A stretch of DNA of 64,000 nucleotides, taken from contig NZ_JABWTA010000001.1 of assembly GCF_013371495.1 (NCBI RefSeq), positions 2,454,693 to 2,518,692 of the forward strand, in the 5' to 3' direction. Source of the DNA: Altererythrobacter lutimaris (GTDB lineage: Bacteria; Pseudomonadota; Alphaproteobacteria; Sphingomonadales; Sphingomonadaceae). The position numbers were made by a program, and so were the translations under genes. Numbering within the stretch: the first letter of the stretch is position 1; each line of letters starts with the position of its first letter. Positions 50,727 through 59,002 of the stretch are shown in pieces. Under the pieces are notes generated by a model. It made no database searches and was not told the DNA's origin. It saw only the letters and a list, made by a program, of their open reading frames with translations.

Positions 50727-52169
50727 CTAATTCTTGAGGAAGGTCGATCCTTGCAGCGAAACGCGTGATGGGATCTTCGAATGATCGCAGGTCACAGTGA
50801 TCCCCAGATTTGGGTAGATAAACTCACCATCGCCAAGATGGACCAGCCCATAGTCTCCATCCTTGTTGCGCAACACAGCTTTCCCGTCTTGCTGTAGCAA
50901 GTTGATGGTACTCGCTGGCTCGTCTTGGTTGGAGAATTCGCCCAGGCATGATTGAGCGACTTTTTCACTCATGGCCTTCCGGACGACCGTGCGAGCTACA
51001 GGATCGTCATAACCCAGATTTGCGCCAAAGCCGCGATTGCTTTCTGTCGCCAGCTGGATGCCATCGGGGTGGTTGGTCATCACGACTGAAACGGCGCGAT
51101 CTTTTGGAAAAGCGCTGAAACTGGCGCGATATCCAGTGTTGCTGCCATGGTGCTCAAAGGACTCAACGGTACCGTCTTCAGCCATCAGAATTCCGAGACC
51201 CAAGCCATACCCGCGCGAGCGTCCCGTATCGCCGACAACAGTCAGCATATCTTTTGCAACTGATGTCGGAAGGCCGGTGTTTGTTTCGCCACCCGCAGCC
51301 TCCATAACAGCCACGATGAACTTTCCGTAGTCTTCAGCGGTGGTCCAAAGCCCTGCTGCTGCAAGTTCAGGGAAGTTGTGCCAACCACCTTCAACTGCCC
51401 CGCTGCGTTCAAATCCTTCAACCGGGAAAAGCGGCGCGACCGCTTGTGGATCGAGCGCGATGATGAATGCACTACGTTCCATGCCAACAGGATCGAGAAC
51501 CAGATCTTTGGCCAAATCACCAAACGACTTGTTTGAAACATCTTCCGCGAAGGCCTGGGCGATTTGATAGCCGCCCCCTGAATAATACCACTTGCCTTCT
51601 TCCTGTGTGAATTCGACGGGCTTGGAGTTTGTTGCGTCAGAGCCGAAAATGACGTCCACATTCGATGGAATGGGGTCGGTGCGAGGGTATCCGGCAAAGC
51701 CCCCGACATCGCTTTGCGACGTGTGAGAGAGGAGCTCGCGGAGCGTGACAGGCGCTTGGTAACCCTTCACGGACGTCAGATCGAAGCTGGTGATATATGG
51801 GGCAATGTCTTCATCCAGGCTGACGCCTTCGCGCTCAGCCAGAATGGCGATGGTGGCAGCCGCCACGGCCTTGGAAAGCGACGCGCTCTGGAACAGGCTA
51901 TCAGGGCCAATATCTTCGCCTACAAATTCCTGATGGATCAGCTCACCATCCTTGAAAAGCGCATATCCAGCAGCCGGAATCCCAAGCTCCTTGGCATATT
52001 GTTCAAGAGAAGCATAAGAGAGTGGTGCACCCTCTACAGCTATGCGCGGAGCTGGATTGTAAGCGATGGCCGCAAGGCGAGCCTGCTCCGCTTCCCCGTC
52101 ACTATCGGAGCTATTTGTGCAAGCTGTCGCAAGAGCGGCAAGCGGCAGGATTTTCAGATGCTTGAGAAT
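50727..52169 (-). CDS. beta-lactamase-fold serine hydrolase, lipoprotein
   Basis: The protein is about 480 residues long. A lipoprotein signal HLKILPLAALATAC precedes a Ser/Asp-rich linker. The nucleophile motif is SLSK in FQSASLSKAVAAAT. The usual Tyr-x-Asn is replaced by YSG in YYSGGGYQ, and HHGSNTG takes the place of the Lys-Thr-Gly box. The start is unusual. GGAGGAGG lies five bases before an ATT codon at 52167-52169; the first canonical candidate, a TTG at 52223, lies inside the upstream palindrome and would put 18 more residues before the signal. The gene looks less GC-rich than its neighbours and sits between direct repeats. Confidence 0.8.
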   Translation of the reverse strand: MLKHLKILPLAALATACTNSSDSDGEAEQARLAAIAYNPAPRIAVEGAPLSYASLEQYAKELGIPAAGYALFKDGELIHQEFVGEDIGPDSLFQSASLSKAVAAATIAILAEREGVSLDEDIAPYITSFDLTSVKGYQAPVTLRELLSHTSQSDVGGFAGYPRTDPIPSNVDVIFGSDATNSKPVEFTQEEGKWYYSGGGYQIAQAFAEDVSNKSFGDLAKDLVLDPVGMERSAFIIALDPQAVAPLFPVEGFERSGAVEGGWHNFPELAAAGLWTTAEDYGKFIVAVMEAAGGETNTGLPTSVAKDMLTVVGDTGRSRGYGLGLGILMAEDGTVESFEHHGSNTGYRASFSAFPKDRAVSVVMTNHPDGIQLATESNRGFGANLGYDDPVARTVVRKAMSEKVAQSCLGEFSNQDEPASTINLLQQDGKAVLRNKDGDYGLVHLGDGEFIYPNLGITVTCDHSKIPSRVSLQGSTFLKN

Positions 52170-52200
52170 TGGAACCTCCTCCAAGAGTGAGACCCAGCGT

Positions 52201-52226
52201 ATATTGATTACACATGTAGTCAATAT
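52201..52226. promoter_or_regulatory. BlaI/MecI-like operator
   Basis: A 26-bp inverted repeat with arms matching at 11 of 13 positions contains TACA-CA-TGTA at its centre. It matches the TACA-N2-TGTA dyad of BlaI/MecI/CopY repressors of beta-lactamase genes and lies just upstream of a beta-lactamase-fold gene. TTGACT on the minus strand inside it may be the -35 box. No BlaI-like gene is in the window. Confidence 0.5.
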
Positions 52227-52286
52227 AGTATTTCAAGCTCGAACAGGCCCACAGCGTGGCCTATCGAATGACTGGCGACTGCTTTG

Positions 52287-52328
52287 CTACGCCTTGACCT
52301 TGTCCTGAAAGCTCTTGCGAAGCTTCAT
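52287..52328. repeat. 42-bp direct repeat, copy 2 (3' end of msrA)
   Basis: These 42 bases, starting CTACGCCTTGACC and ending GAAGCTTCAT, are identical and in the same orientation as 50646-50687. The two copies bracket about 1.6 kb containing one gene and its operator-like palindrome. They look like the borders of an integration or homologous-recombination event at the 3' end of msrA. Confidence 0.9.
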
Positions 52329-52832
52329 CAGCTTGGGCGGGATCACAGCGAGGCAGTAGGGGTTCCGCTGGCCTTCTCCTTCCCAGTATTCCTGATGGTA
52401 GTCTTCTGCCGGGAACCATGTCGCTGCAAGGCCACCTTCAGTACCTTCAATGGTCGTGACTGCCTCTTGCCCGGGATGTTCGCCATTCCAGCGCGCGATG
52501 GCTGCCTCAGCCTCGGTCTTTTGCGCGTCATCAAGCGGGAAGATCGCACTGCGATATTGCGTACCGACATCGTTGCCCTGGCGATTGAGCTGCGTCGGAT
52601 CATGCGTGCCGAGAAACACATCGTAGATCTCAGCCAGTGAAATGACAGCTGGGTCGAAGGTCACGCGAATGCCTTCGGCATGGCCAGTGCCGCCAGTGCA
52701 GACCTGCTTATATGACGGGTTCTCGATTGTGCCGCCGATATAACCGCTTTCCACTTCGGAAACGCCGACGACATCGCGGAACACAGCTTCAGTGCACCAG
52801 AAACAGCCGCCAGCTATGATAGCCTTTTCCAT
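52287..52832 (-). CDS. msrA: peptide-methionine (S)-S-oxide reductase
   Basis: The 181-residue enzyme repairs oxidised methionine using thioredoxin. The active-site motif GCFWC is at residues 9-13, with catalytic Cys10, and GYIGGTIENPSYKQVCTGGTGHAEGI is the following conserved region. The ATG at 52832 (after GAGGATTT) is preferred over the GTG one codon earlier. The last 42 bases (52287-52328) are repeated at 50646-50687. The coding sequence itself is complete and normal in length, so it should be functional. Confidence 0.95.
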   Translation of the reverse strand: MEKAIIAGGCFWCTEAVFRDVVGVSEVESGYIGGTIENPSYKQVCTGGTGHAEGIRVTFDPAVISLAEIYDVFLGTHDPTQLNRQGNDVGTQYRSAIFPLDDAQKTEAEAAIARWNGEHPGQEAVTTIEGTEGGLAATWFPAEDYHQEYWEGEGQRNPYCLAVIPPKLMKLRKSFQDKVKA

Positions 52833-52967
52833 CACGAAATCCTCGCCATTTGCAGAAACTCCTTGCTCGCTTGTCAGTTAGGTATTGTGCGAGCGCTTGT
52901 CATCTGCCTGCGCTCAACTATTGCTGATATTTGCAACTCTGCGCATCCCCCATGGAGAGGACCTGAC

Positions 52968-53825
52968 ATGAAAAAGCCCCTTATTGCCCTTGCTGCCTTG
53001 GCTCTCGCTGCCCCCGTTGCTCCGGCGTTCGCCGATGATCATGGCGACCATTCCGCCGCACCCAAGCTTGAAGACGTGCTTGCGCATGAGCGCCGCGATG
53101 GTGACCGCGCGCGCGATCAGTATCGCAACCCGGCTGAGACGCTCGCATTCTTCGGTATCGAGCCAACTATGACAGTGATTGAATGGGGGCCGGGCGGGCG
53201 CTGGTATACCCGTGTCCTCGCGCCGTATTTGATGCCTGCTGGCAAGTATATCGCAGTCAATGCAGACAGCGATGCACGCGAATACAGCAACCGTGCTCAG
53301 GAAGCGCGCTCCAAAGGCTGGACGGAAAACTTCAAGAACACCGTTGCTGAGAATATGGGCATTGAAGCGGATGCAGTCCACGCGTTTGAAATCGACGAAG
53401 TGCCGGAAGAGCTTAATGGAACAGTCGATCGTGTCGTGATCTTCCGGTCCATGCACGGCCTGCACCACAATAGCCTTGCGGATGGCGTCCTGCGCACGCT
53501 TCGTCCGCTGCTGAAGGATGATGGCATGATCGGTGTCGTCCAGCACCGTGCGCCCGATGGCGCAAGCTATGACGATTACGGTGCGCGCCAGCGCGGCTAC
53601 ATGCGCACAGAAGACGTCATCGCGACATTCGAAGCGGCTGGCTTCGAGCTGGCTGGCAGTTCTGAAATCAACGCGAATCCCAATGACCCGGCGGATTGGG
53701 AAGGCGGCGTATGGACGCTTCCTCCGATGCTGAGCTTTGGCCGTCAGAGCGAAGAAGAACAGGTCAAGCATCGCGCGATCGGCGAAAGCGACCGCATGAC
53801 GCTTCTGTTCAAGAAAGCGGACTGA
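52968..53825 (+). CDS. exported class I methyltransferase-like protein
   Basis: The 285-residue protein starts at the ATG at 52968 (after GGAGAGG) with a signal peptide (MKKPLIALAALALAAPVAPAFA). The mature part has the Rossmann pattern of class I methyltransferases: MTVIEWGPGGRWYTRVLAPYL and VDRVVIFRSMHGLHHNSLADGVLRTLRPLLKDDGMIGVV, with motif I as WGPGG rather than GxGxG. Exported methyltransferase-like proteins of this group (COG4798-like) are of unknown substrate; SAM is not known to be present in the periplasm. It may bind another ligand. Confidence 0.8.
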   Translation: MKKPLIALAALALAAPVAPAFADDHGDHSAAPKLEDVLAHERRDGDRARDQYRNPAETLAFFGIEPTMTVIEWGPGGRWYTRVLAPYLMPAGKYIAVNADSDAREYSNRAQEARSKGWTENFKNTVAENMGIEADAVHAFEIDEVPEELNGTVDRVVIFRSMHGLHHNSLADGVLRTLRPLLKDDGMIGVVQHRAPDGASYDDYGARQRGYMRTEDVIATFEAAGFELAGSSEINANPNDPADWEGGVWTLPPMLSFGRQSEEEQVKHRAIGESDRMTLLFKKAD

Positions 53826-53830
53826 CTTTT

Positions 53831-53845
53831 CAGTTTCTGAAACTG
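53831..53845. repeat. 15-base inverted repeat before aguB
   Basis: CAGTTTC and GAAACTG form a perfect inverted repeat around a single T. It lies 18 bases before the aguB start and right after the methyltransferase-like stop. It may be an operator or part of a weak terminator; there is no T-run after it. Confidence 0.35.
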
Positions 53846-53862
53846 GGCTTAAAGGGCGGCAC

Positions 53863-54729
53863 ATGAGAGAGATCACTGTTGCCGCCCTTCAGCTGCCGCT
53901 TGGCAGCGATGACGAGGCTGAGAACATCGCCGCGGTCAGCGAGCTGGTCGAACAGGCGGCCGCGCGCGGAGCAGAGCTGATCCTACCGCCCGAACTTTTC
54001 TCAGGGCCTTATTTTTGCAAGACCGAAGATGAAGCGCTGTTTGCGCTTGCTCGTCCGACACTGGAGCATCCCTCGGTCATCGCCATGCGCAAGCTTGCGG
54101 CGAGACTGAAAGTGACCATCCCGACGAGCTTCTTCGAACGCGACGGACATCACTATTACAACACGCTCGCGATGATCGATCCGCGCGGCGAGGTCACAGG
54201 CACTTACCGCAAGAGCCACATTCCCGATGGGCCGGGCTATGAGGAGAAGTTCTATTTCCGCCCGGGCAATGACGGGTTCAAGGTCTGGGACATTGCGCTG
54301 CGGGAAGGCGGCTCTGCCAAGATCGGCGTCGGCATTTGCTGGGACCAATGGTATCCCGAATGCGCCCGCGTGATGGCATTGATGGGCGCAGAGATGCTCC
54401 TCTATCCGACCGCAATTGGCTCTGAGCCCTATGATGCGGATCTGGACACCAGCCGTATGTGGCAACGCGCCATGCAAGGCCATGCGGTCTCCAATTGTAT
54501 GCCGGTGATCGCTGCAAACCGGATTGGCGAAGAACAAGGCCAGGCCTTTTACGGACATTCCTTCATCACCAATGAATGGGGCGACAAGGTAGTAGAATTC
54601 GGCAAGGAAGAAGACGGCATCCTCGTTGCAACACTCGATCTCGATCAAGCCGCGACGCACCGCGCAGGCATGGGCTTCTTTCGCGATCGGCGTCCGCAGC
54701 TTTATGGCCGCATCGCAGAAGACACATGA
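53863..54729 (+). CDS. aguB: N-carbamoylputrescine amidase
   Basis: The 288-residue nitrilase-family enzyme has the full triad: Glu44 in LPPELF, Lys117 in YRKSHIPDGPGYEEKFYF and Cys159 in GVGICWDQWYPE. The segment SHIPDGPGYEEKFYFRPG is characteristic of N-carbamoylputrescine amidase, which makes putrescine from the agmatine route in the cytoplasm. The length is normal. It overlaps folK by four bases (ATGA), but the two functions are unrelated. Confidence 0.92.
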   Translation: MREITVAALQLPLGSDDEAENIAAVSELVEQAAARGAELILPPELFSGPYFCKTEDEALFALARPTLEHPSVIAMRKLAARLKVTIPTSFFERDGHHYYNTLAMIDPRGEVTGTYRKSHIPDGPGYEEKFYFRPGNDGFKVWDIALREGGSAKIGVGICWDQWYPECARVMALMGAEMLLYPTAIGSEPYDADLDTSRMWQRAMQGHAVSNCMPVIAANRIGEEQGQAFYGHSFITNEWGDKVVEFGKEEDGILVATLDLDQAATHRAGMGFFRDRRPQLYGRIAEDT

Positions 54730-55271
54730 GCACGGCAGCTGAGCTAGCGGACCCAGCTGGTGATCTGGCGGCAAAGGTGTCGCATCGTTATGTGCTCGCG
54801 TTCGGCTCCAATATGCGTGTCGCGGGTATCGGGAGCCCTAGCGAGGTGATCAAAGCAGCGATCGAGGACTTAGAGGACCTCGGGCTCTGGTTTCACAGCG
54901 TCTCCCCTTTCATTCGCAGCGCTGCCGTCGGTCCATCGAGCCGCGAGTATACGAACGCAGTGGCACTGGTTGAGACCTACCGTACGCCTGCCAGCATGTT
55001 GCTGCTCGCCCGCGCGGTTGAAGATGGCCTGCGCCGCAAGCGCCGCGGTCAGCTCTGGAAAGCGCGGACAATCGACATTGATATTGTGCTGTGGGATGGC
55101 GGAATTTTCGTGATCGAAGACTTGGCAATCCCGCATCCGCGCTTCCGCGAGCGGGACTTTGTTCTGGGCCCTGCCAAAACGGTGGCTGCTGACTGGCATG
55201 ACCCGGTGACCGGACTTTCTTTAGCACAGCTGTTTGCACGCTTGACCCGCCCGCGCGGTGTCACTAGGTGA
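54726..55271 (+). CDS. folK: 2-amino-4-hydroxy-6-hydroxymethyldihydropteridine diphosphokinase
   Basis: The 181-residue protein is HPPK of folate synthesis, transferring pyrophosphate from ATP to the pterin. Signatures include YVLAFGSNM, the LWKARTIDIDIVLWDG stretch (the family's Arg/Asp-rich metal motif) and IPHPRFRERDFVLGP. A short N-terminal tail of about 20 residues precedes the core. It overlaps aguB by four bases and is followed by tRNA-Lys about 50 bases later. Confidence 0.93.
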   Translation: MSTAAELADPAGDLAAKVSHRYVLAFGSNMRVAGIGSPSEVIKAAIEDLEDLGLWFHSVSPFIRSAAVGPSSREYTNAVALVETYRTPASMLLLARAVEDGLRRKRRGQLWKARTIDIDIVLWDGGIFVIEDLAIPHPRFRERDFVLGPAKTVAADWHDPVTGLSLAQLFARLTRPRGVTR

Positions 55272-55322
55272 GCCGTCTCGCGCATGCGCCGACATAGAGT
55301 CTTGTGCGAGCCCACAAAGTGG

Positions 55323-55398
55323 GGGCCCTTAGCTCAGTCGGTAGAGCAACTGACTTTTAATCAGTAGGTCGCAGGTTCGACCCCTGCAGGGCTCACCA
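55323..55398 (+). tRNA. tRNA-Lys (anticodon TTT)
   Basis: The 76-base sequence folds as a full cloverleaf. Acceptor GGGCCCT pairs with AGGGCTC with one G-T pair. The D-arm begins GCTCAGTCGG. The anticodon stem ACTGA/TCAGT has loop CTTTTAA with anticodon TTT. The T-arm is GCAGG TTCGACC CCTGC. The discriminator A and CCA are encoded. Confidence 0.97.
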
Positions 55399-55474
55399 CC
55401 TTTCCCAATCAGTCTTTCCTTGACCTAGGGGCGCTCAGCGGGCGATCTTGAGCGACGTCTGAGGAGGACCCGCA

Positions 55475-56881
55475 ATGATTACCCGTCGCTCCGCATTAAA
55501 GGGCAGTGCAGCAGCTATTCTCGCAGGGGCTGCGCCGCGCATGGCATGGGCGGCGACGCAGGATGAAGTGGTCATCATTGGTGCGGGCTTTGCGGGGCTT
55601 GCCGCGGCGAGAATGCTTGAGTTTTCAGGTGCTAAAGTCACGGTTCTGGAAGCGCGCGACAGAATAGGCGGGCGCGCGCACACGCTCGACGATTTGCCCG
55701 GTGCGCCAGAAGCAGGCGGCATCCAGATCGGCAGCGGCTATACAAGGCTGCGCGCTGCTGCTGACGCATTGGGCATAGAGCTAGTCACAGGTGGCGGAGC
55801 GGGCGCTGGCATCGCAGATCTGCCCGGCAATGCCTACGCGATCGCAGGCGATGCGGCGATTGCCCCTGATGCCTGGCCCACTAGCTTAGCCAACAAGTTG
55901 GAAGAGCCGCTTCGCCAGACAGAGCCTGCGGCGCTCTTGCGGACTTATATGCGCGGCTTGTCGCAACTTTCCTCTCCAGCAGCGTGGATGAATGCCCCGC
56001 AAGAGCTCGACATTTCCTTGCGTACGGCATTGGCAAATGCGGGTGCGGATGAGCAAGCGCTGCGTCTGATGGAAGCGAATTTCAACGGGAACACACTTGC
56101 TGGAACCTCGCAGCTCAATGCCTTGCGCAGCGCAGCGATCTACCGCAGCCAGCCGGGCCCGATATACACCGTCAAAGGCGGGACGCAGCGGTTGCCGGAA
56201 GCCATGGCGGCATCGCTCAAGGGGCCAGTGCGCACAGGTGTGAAGATCACTGCCATTCGCGAAGAAGCTGACCGAGTGGTCTTGGAGACTTCCGCGGGCA
56301 CAATAAAGGCACGGCAGGTGCTCTGCACCATACCGTTTGCAGCATTGCGCCAGATCAAGCTTGAAACTCCATTGATGCCTCCGGCTGCGAGGATGATCGC
56401 AGAGCTTCCATACACCCGCGCGAGCTTTGCCTTCATTCAAGCTAAGACACCATTCTGGCGCGAGGACGGATTGCCCGCGACGACCTGGACCGATGATCCT
56501 TTGCTTGGCCGTGTTTTCGTTCTTGGCGACAGCCCTCCCATGTTGAAGCTTTGGACGACCGGGGCAGGGGCAGACATGCTGGACCGATTGCCGCGCGAGA
56601 CGGCGAAAGCGATGATTGTGGAGCGGCTCACTCAAGCGCGTCCATCTTCGCAAGGTCAGATAGAAGACATTGCGTTCTATAGTTGGCAGCGCTCGCCATT
56701 CAGCGCAGGCATCTACCACCATATCGGGACTGGCATGGCGAGCGATCTCGCGGCAACTGTCCGGCGCGCAGGCCGACGCTTGCACTTTGCAGGCGAGCAT
56801 CTCGCGCGCGCTAGCACAGGGATGGAAGCAGCGTTCGAAAGCGGCGAGCGCGCTGCGGCTGTGGTAGCCGCTTCGCTCTAG
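55475..56881 (+). CDS. Tat-exported FAD amine oxidase-like protein
   Basis: The 468-residue flavoprotein starts with a Tat signal (TRRSALKG, then a hydrophobic run to about residue 26). The FAD dinucleotide fold VVIIGAGFAGLAAARMLEFSGAKVTVLEARDRIGGRAH begins at about 32, followed by GGTQRLPEAMAASL and the C-terminal FAD-contact region HFAGEHLARASTGMEAAFESGERAA. It belongs to the flavin-containing monoamine oxidase group and oxidises an amine or amino acid in the periplasm. GAGGAGG precedes the ATG. It converges with the queuosine transporter gene with one base between. Confidence 0.88.
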   Translation: MITRRSALKGSAAAILAGAAPRMAWAATQDEVVIIGAGFAGLAAARMLEFSGAKVTVLEARDRIGGRAHTLDDLPGAPEAGGIQIGSGYTRLRAAADALGIELVTGGGAGAGIADLPGNAYAIAGDAAIAPDAWPTSLANKLEEPLRQTEPAALLRTYMRGLSQLSSPAAWMNAPQELDISLRTALANAGADEQALRLMEANFNGNTLAGTSQLNALRSAAIYRSQPGPIYTVKGGTQRLPEAMAASLKGPVRTGVKITAIREEADRVVLETSAGTIKARQVLCTIPFAALRQIKLETPLMPPAARMIAELPYTRASFAFIQAKTPFWREDGLPATTWTDDPLLGRVFVLGDSPPMLKLWTTGAGADMLDRLPRETAKAMIVERLTQARPSSQGQIEDIAFYSWQRSPFSAGIYHHIGTGMASDLAATVRRAGRRLHFAGEHLARASTGMEAAFESGERAAAVVAASL

Positions 56882-56882
56882 T

Positions 56883-57569
56883 TCAAAGCGGTTTCTGGTC
56901 GAGCCAACGCGCGAGTTTGACGCCGCCGGTGATCAGGAATGGCACCAAGACAATGCTCAATGTCACCTTCGCGATCACCTGACCAATCAGCAGATCCGTA
57001 ATGTCGAACTCGCCGTAGAATGCGAGCGTAACAAAAATCACAGAGTCAATTGCCTGGCTCAAGGCCGACGCGATCGCGCCGCGCACCATCAAACCGAATG
57101 TGTCCGCTTCACCGTCTCCGCGAAGGCGCGAGAAAATCCACACATTGAGCAGCAGGGAAACGATGTAAGCAGCGGGTCCGGCCAGCATGATCCGCGGTGT
57201 CTGCGAAAGCACGGTTTCGAAGGCGGCCAGATCGCCTGTACGAAATTCCAGCATTTCCGGTGAGGCAGGTAGGATATTGACGAGGCCAATGAGTGCAGCG
57301 GAGATGCACAGAGGCACAAAGCCCCACCAAACCAGGCGCTTCGCCATGCTCTCTCCATAGAGCTGCGCGATTGTGCTGCTGATCACGACCAGCATCAGGA
57401 ACGCGAAAATTCCCGCTTCAACTGCGAGCTGTGTGGGCCAAAGCTGGACTTGTTTGAAAGCCAGTACGCCTGCAATCACAGTCATGCCGCCATACAGCAG
57501 CAGATAGACAAACAATCCGCGCGGCATTGTCATGCCCGCGACCGTATCCGTTTCTTCGCTTGCGTTCAT
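56883..57569 (-). CDS. queuosine precursor transporter (VUT/YhhQ family)
   Basis: The 228-residue protein has about six hydrophobic segments and the VUT family pattern VVISSTIAQLYGESMAKRLVWWG and RGAIASALSQAIDSVIFVTLAFYG. YhhQ/VUT proteins import queuosine precursors (preQ0/preQ1) through the inner membrane. The ATG at 57569 (MNASEET) is preferred over a TTG two codons earlier. It is a single gene, divergent from the nucleoside transporter at 57723. Confidence 0.88.
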   Translation of the reverse strand: MNASEETDTVAGMTMPRGLFVYLLLYGGMTVIAGVLAFKQVQLWPTQLAVEAGIFAFLMLVVISSTIAQLYGESMAKRLVWWGFVPLCISAALIGLVNILPASPEMLEFRTGDLAAFETVLSQTPRIMLAGPAAYIVSLLLNVWIFSRLRGDGEADTFGLMVRGAIASALSQAIDSVIFVTLAFYGEFDITDLLIGQVIAKVTLSIVLVPFLITGGVKLARWLDQKPL

Positions 57570-57722
57570 CCGCAAGGCCTATGCGCGAGCGGTTGAAAAG
57601 GGAAGATGTCGCGTCTGACAGCCTGTGGGAAGCGTGTGCTATCAGGCTTTCAGAATTTGACTGACGCGCGACAAAAGGCGAGACGCTGCCATTCCATCGA
57701 TTCTGGCCGCTGAAGGGGTCTC

Positions 57723-58973
57723 ATGCCGCCATTTCTCATAAATATTGCCGGGATACTCGTAATCCTCGCTATCGCTTTCCTGCTTTCAACGGGCAAGAAA
57801 CGGATCAAGTTGCGCGTTGTTGGCGCGGCCTTTGCGTTGCAGGCGCTCATCGCCTTGCTCGTTTTGCGTACGTCTTTCGGGGTGGGCGTGATCGAGTTCA
57901 TGTCCGACGGAGTGATCGCGTTGCTCAGCTACTCCGTTGCCGGGATCGAGACGATTTTCGGACCCATGGACAGCAATCCCTTTGCAAGCACGTTTCTGAT
58001 CGCGGCTTTGCCGGTTATCGTGTTCTTCGCAGCGCTTGTGTCGATCCTTTACTATCTGCAAATCATGCAACGGTTGGTGCGCTGGGTTGGCGGGGCAATC
58101 GGGTGGATTACCGGCATCAGCAAAGTCGAGGCGCTGGGCAGCGCTGCCAATATCTTCGTGGGTCAATCGGAGAGCCCGCTGGTTGTGCGACCCTATCTGG
58201 CGGCTTTACCGCCAAGCCGCCTGTTCACGCTCATGTGCGTTGGCATGGCGGGTGTCGCGGGCACCATTCTTGCCGCTTATGCTGCTTTCCTCGGCAATGA
58301 CGCAGTTCCGTATTTGCTCGCTGCCGCGTTCATGTCTGCGCCTGGCGGTATCCTGATGGCGAAAATCATCATGCCGGATGACCCGGAAGAAGCCGCTGAA
58401 CACGACAAGCTGATGGCTGATGTCGCGGTGTCTGAAACCTTCGAGGACGGCCATAACCCTGCAAACATTATCGAAGCGGCAGCCCAAGGTACGCAAACCG
58501 GTGTAAAGCTGGCTGTAGCGGTTGGCGCCATGGTCATGGTGTTTGTCGCGCTTGTAGCGCTTGCGAACGGCATTCTTGGCGGAATTGGCGGCTGGTTCGG
58601 GTATCCTGATGTCTCATTCCAGCAATTGCTCGGTTATGTCTTTGCGCCGGTCATGTTCCTGATCGGCATCCCGTGGGCAGATGCGGGTGCTGCCGGAGGC
58701 CTGTTCGGCACGAAGATCGTGCTCAACGAATTCGTCGCATTCATCGATCTGGGCCAGATGGAGGGTCTGTCTGAAAGGAGCCGTGCGGTCGTCACCTTCG
58801 CCCTTTGCGGATTTGCGAATTTCTCCTCGATCGCGATCCAGATGGCTGTGACCGGAGGGCTTGCGCCAAATCAAAGACCCGTAATCGCAAAGCTGGGATT
58901 GCGGGCTCTGGCTGCTGGCAGTCTCGCCAATTTGATGAGCGCGGCGCTGGCAGGCCTGTTTCTGCCTTACTAA
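57723..58973 (+). CDS. concentrative nucleoside transporter (NupC family)
   Basis: The 416-residue membrane protein has the CNT fold with about nine to ten hydrophobic segments. Typical stretches are GWITGISKVEALGSAANIFVGQSESPLV (the substrate-binding QSE), YAAFLGND, and GTKIVLNEFVAFIDL in the second half (the NEF motif). It imports nucleosides with H+ or Na+. It is 150 bases from the divergent queuosine transporter. The next gene starts 30 bases after its stop. Confidence 0.93.
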   Translation: MPPFLINIAGILVILAIAFLLSTGKKRIKLRVVGAAFALQALIALLVLRTSFGVGVIEFMSDGVIALLSYSVAGIETIFGPMDSNPFASTFLIAALPVIVFFAALVSILYYLQIMQRLVRWVGGAIGWITGISKVEALGSAANIFVGQSESPLVVRPYLAALPPSRLFTLMCVGMAGVAGTILAAYAAFLGNDAVPYLLAAAFMSAPGGILMAKIIMPDDPEEAAEHDKLMADVAVSETFEDGHNPANIIEAAAQGTQTGVKLAVAVGAMVMVFVALVALANGILGGIGGWFGYPDVSFQQLLGYVFAPVMFLIGIPWADAGAAGGLFGTKIVLNEFVAFIDLGQMEGLSERSRAVVTFALCGFANFSSIAIQMAVTGGLAPNQRPVIAKLGLRALAAGSLANLMSAALAGLFLPY

Positions 58974-59002
58974 GATCATCTTGCCTGACTAAAGTGACCG
59001 AT

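Noticed and set aside
50646-52328. Cassette interpreted as a transposon or insertion sequence
   Set aside because: There is no transposase or integrase gene and no terminal inverted repeats; the 42-bp repeats are direct and correspond to coding sequence of msrA, so only an insertion or recombination border is claimed.
58805-59002. Extension of the 2-oxoglutarate oxygenase into the nucleoside transporter gene
   Set aside because: The extra residues come from another frame of the transporter and are not family-like; the ATG at 59003 fits the usual N-terminus.
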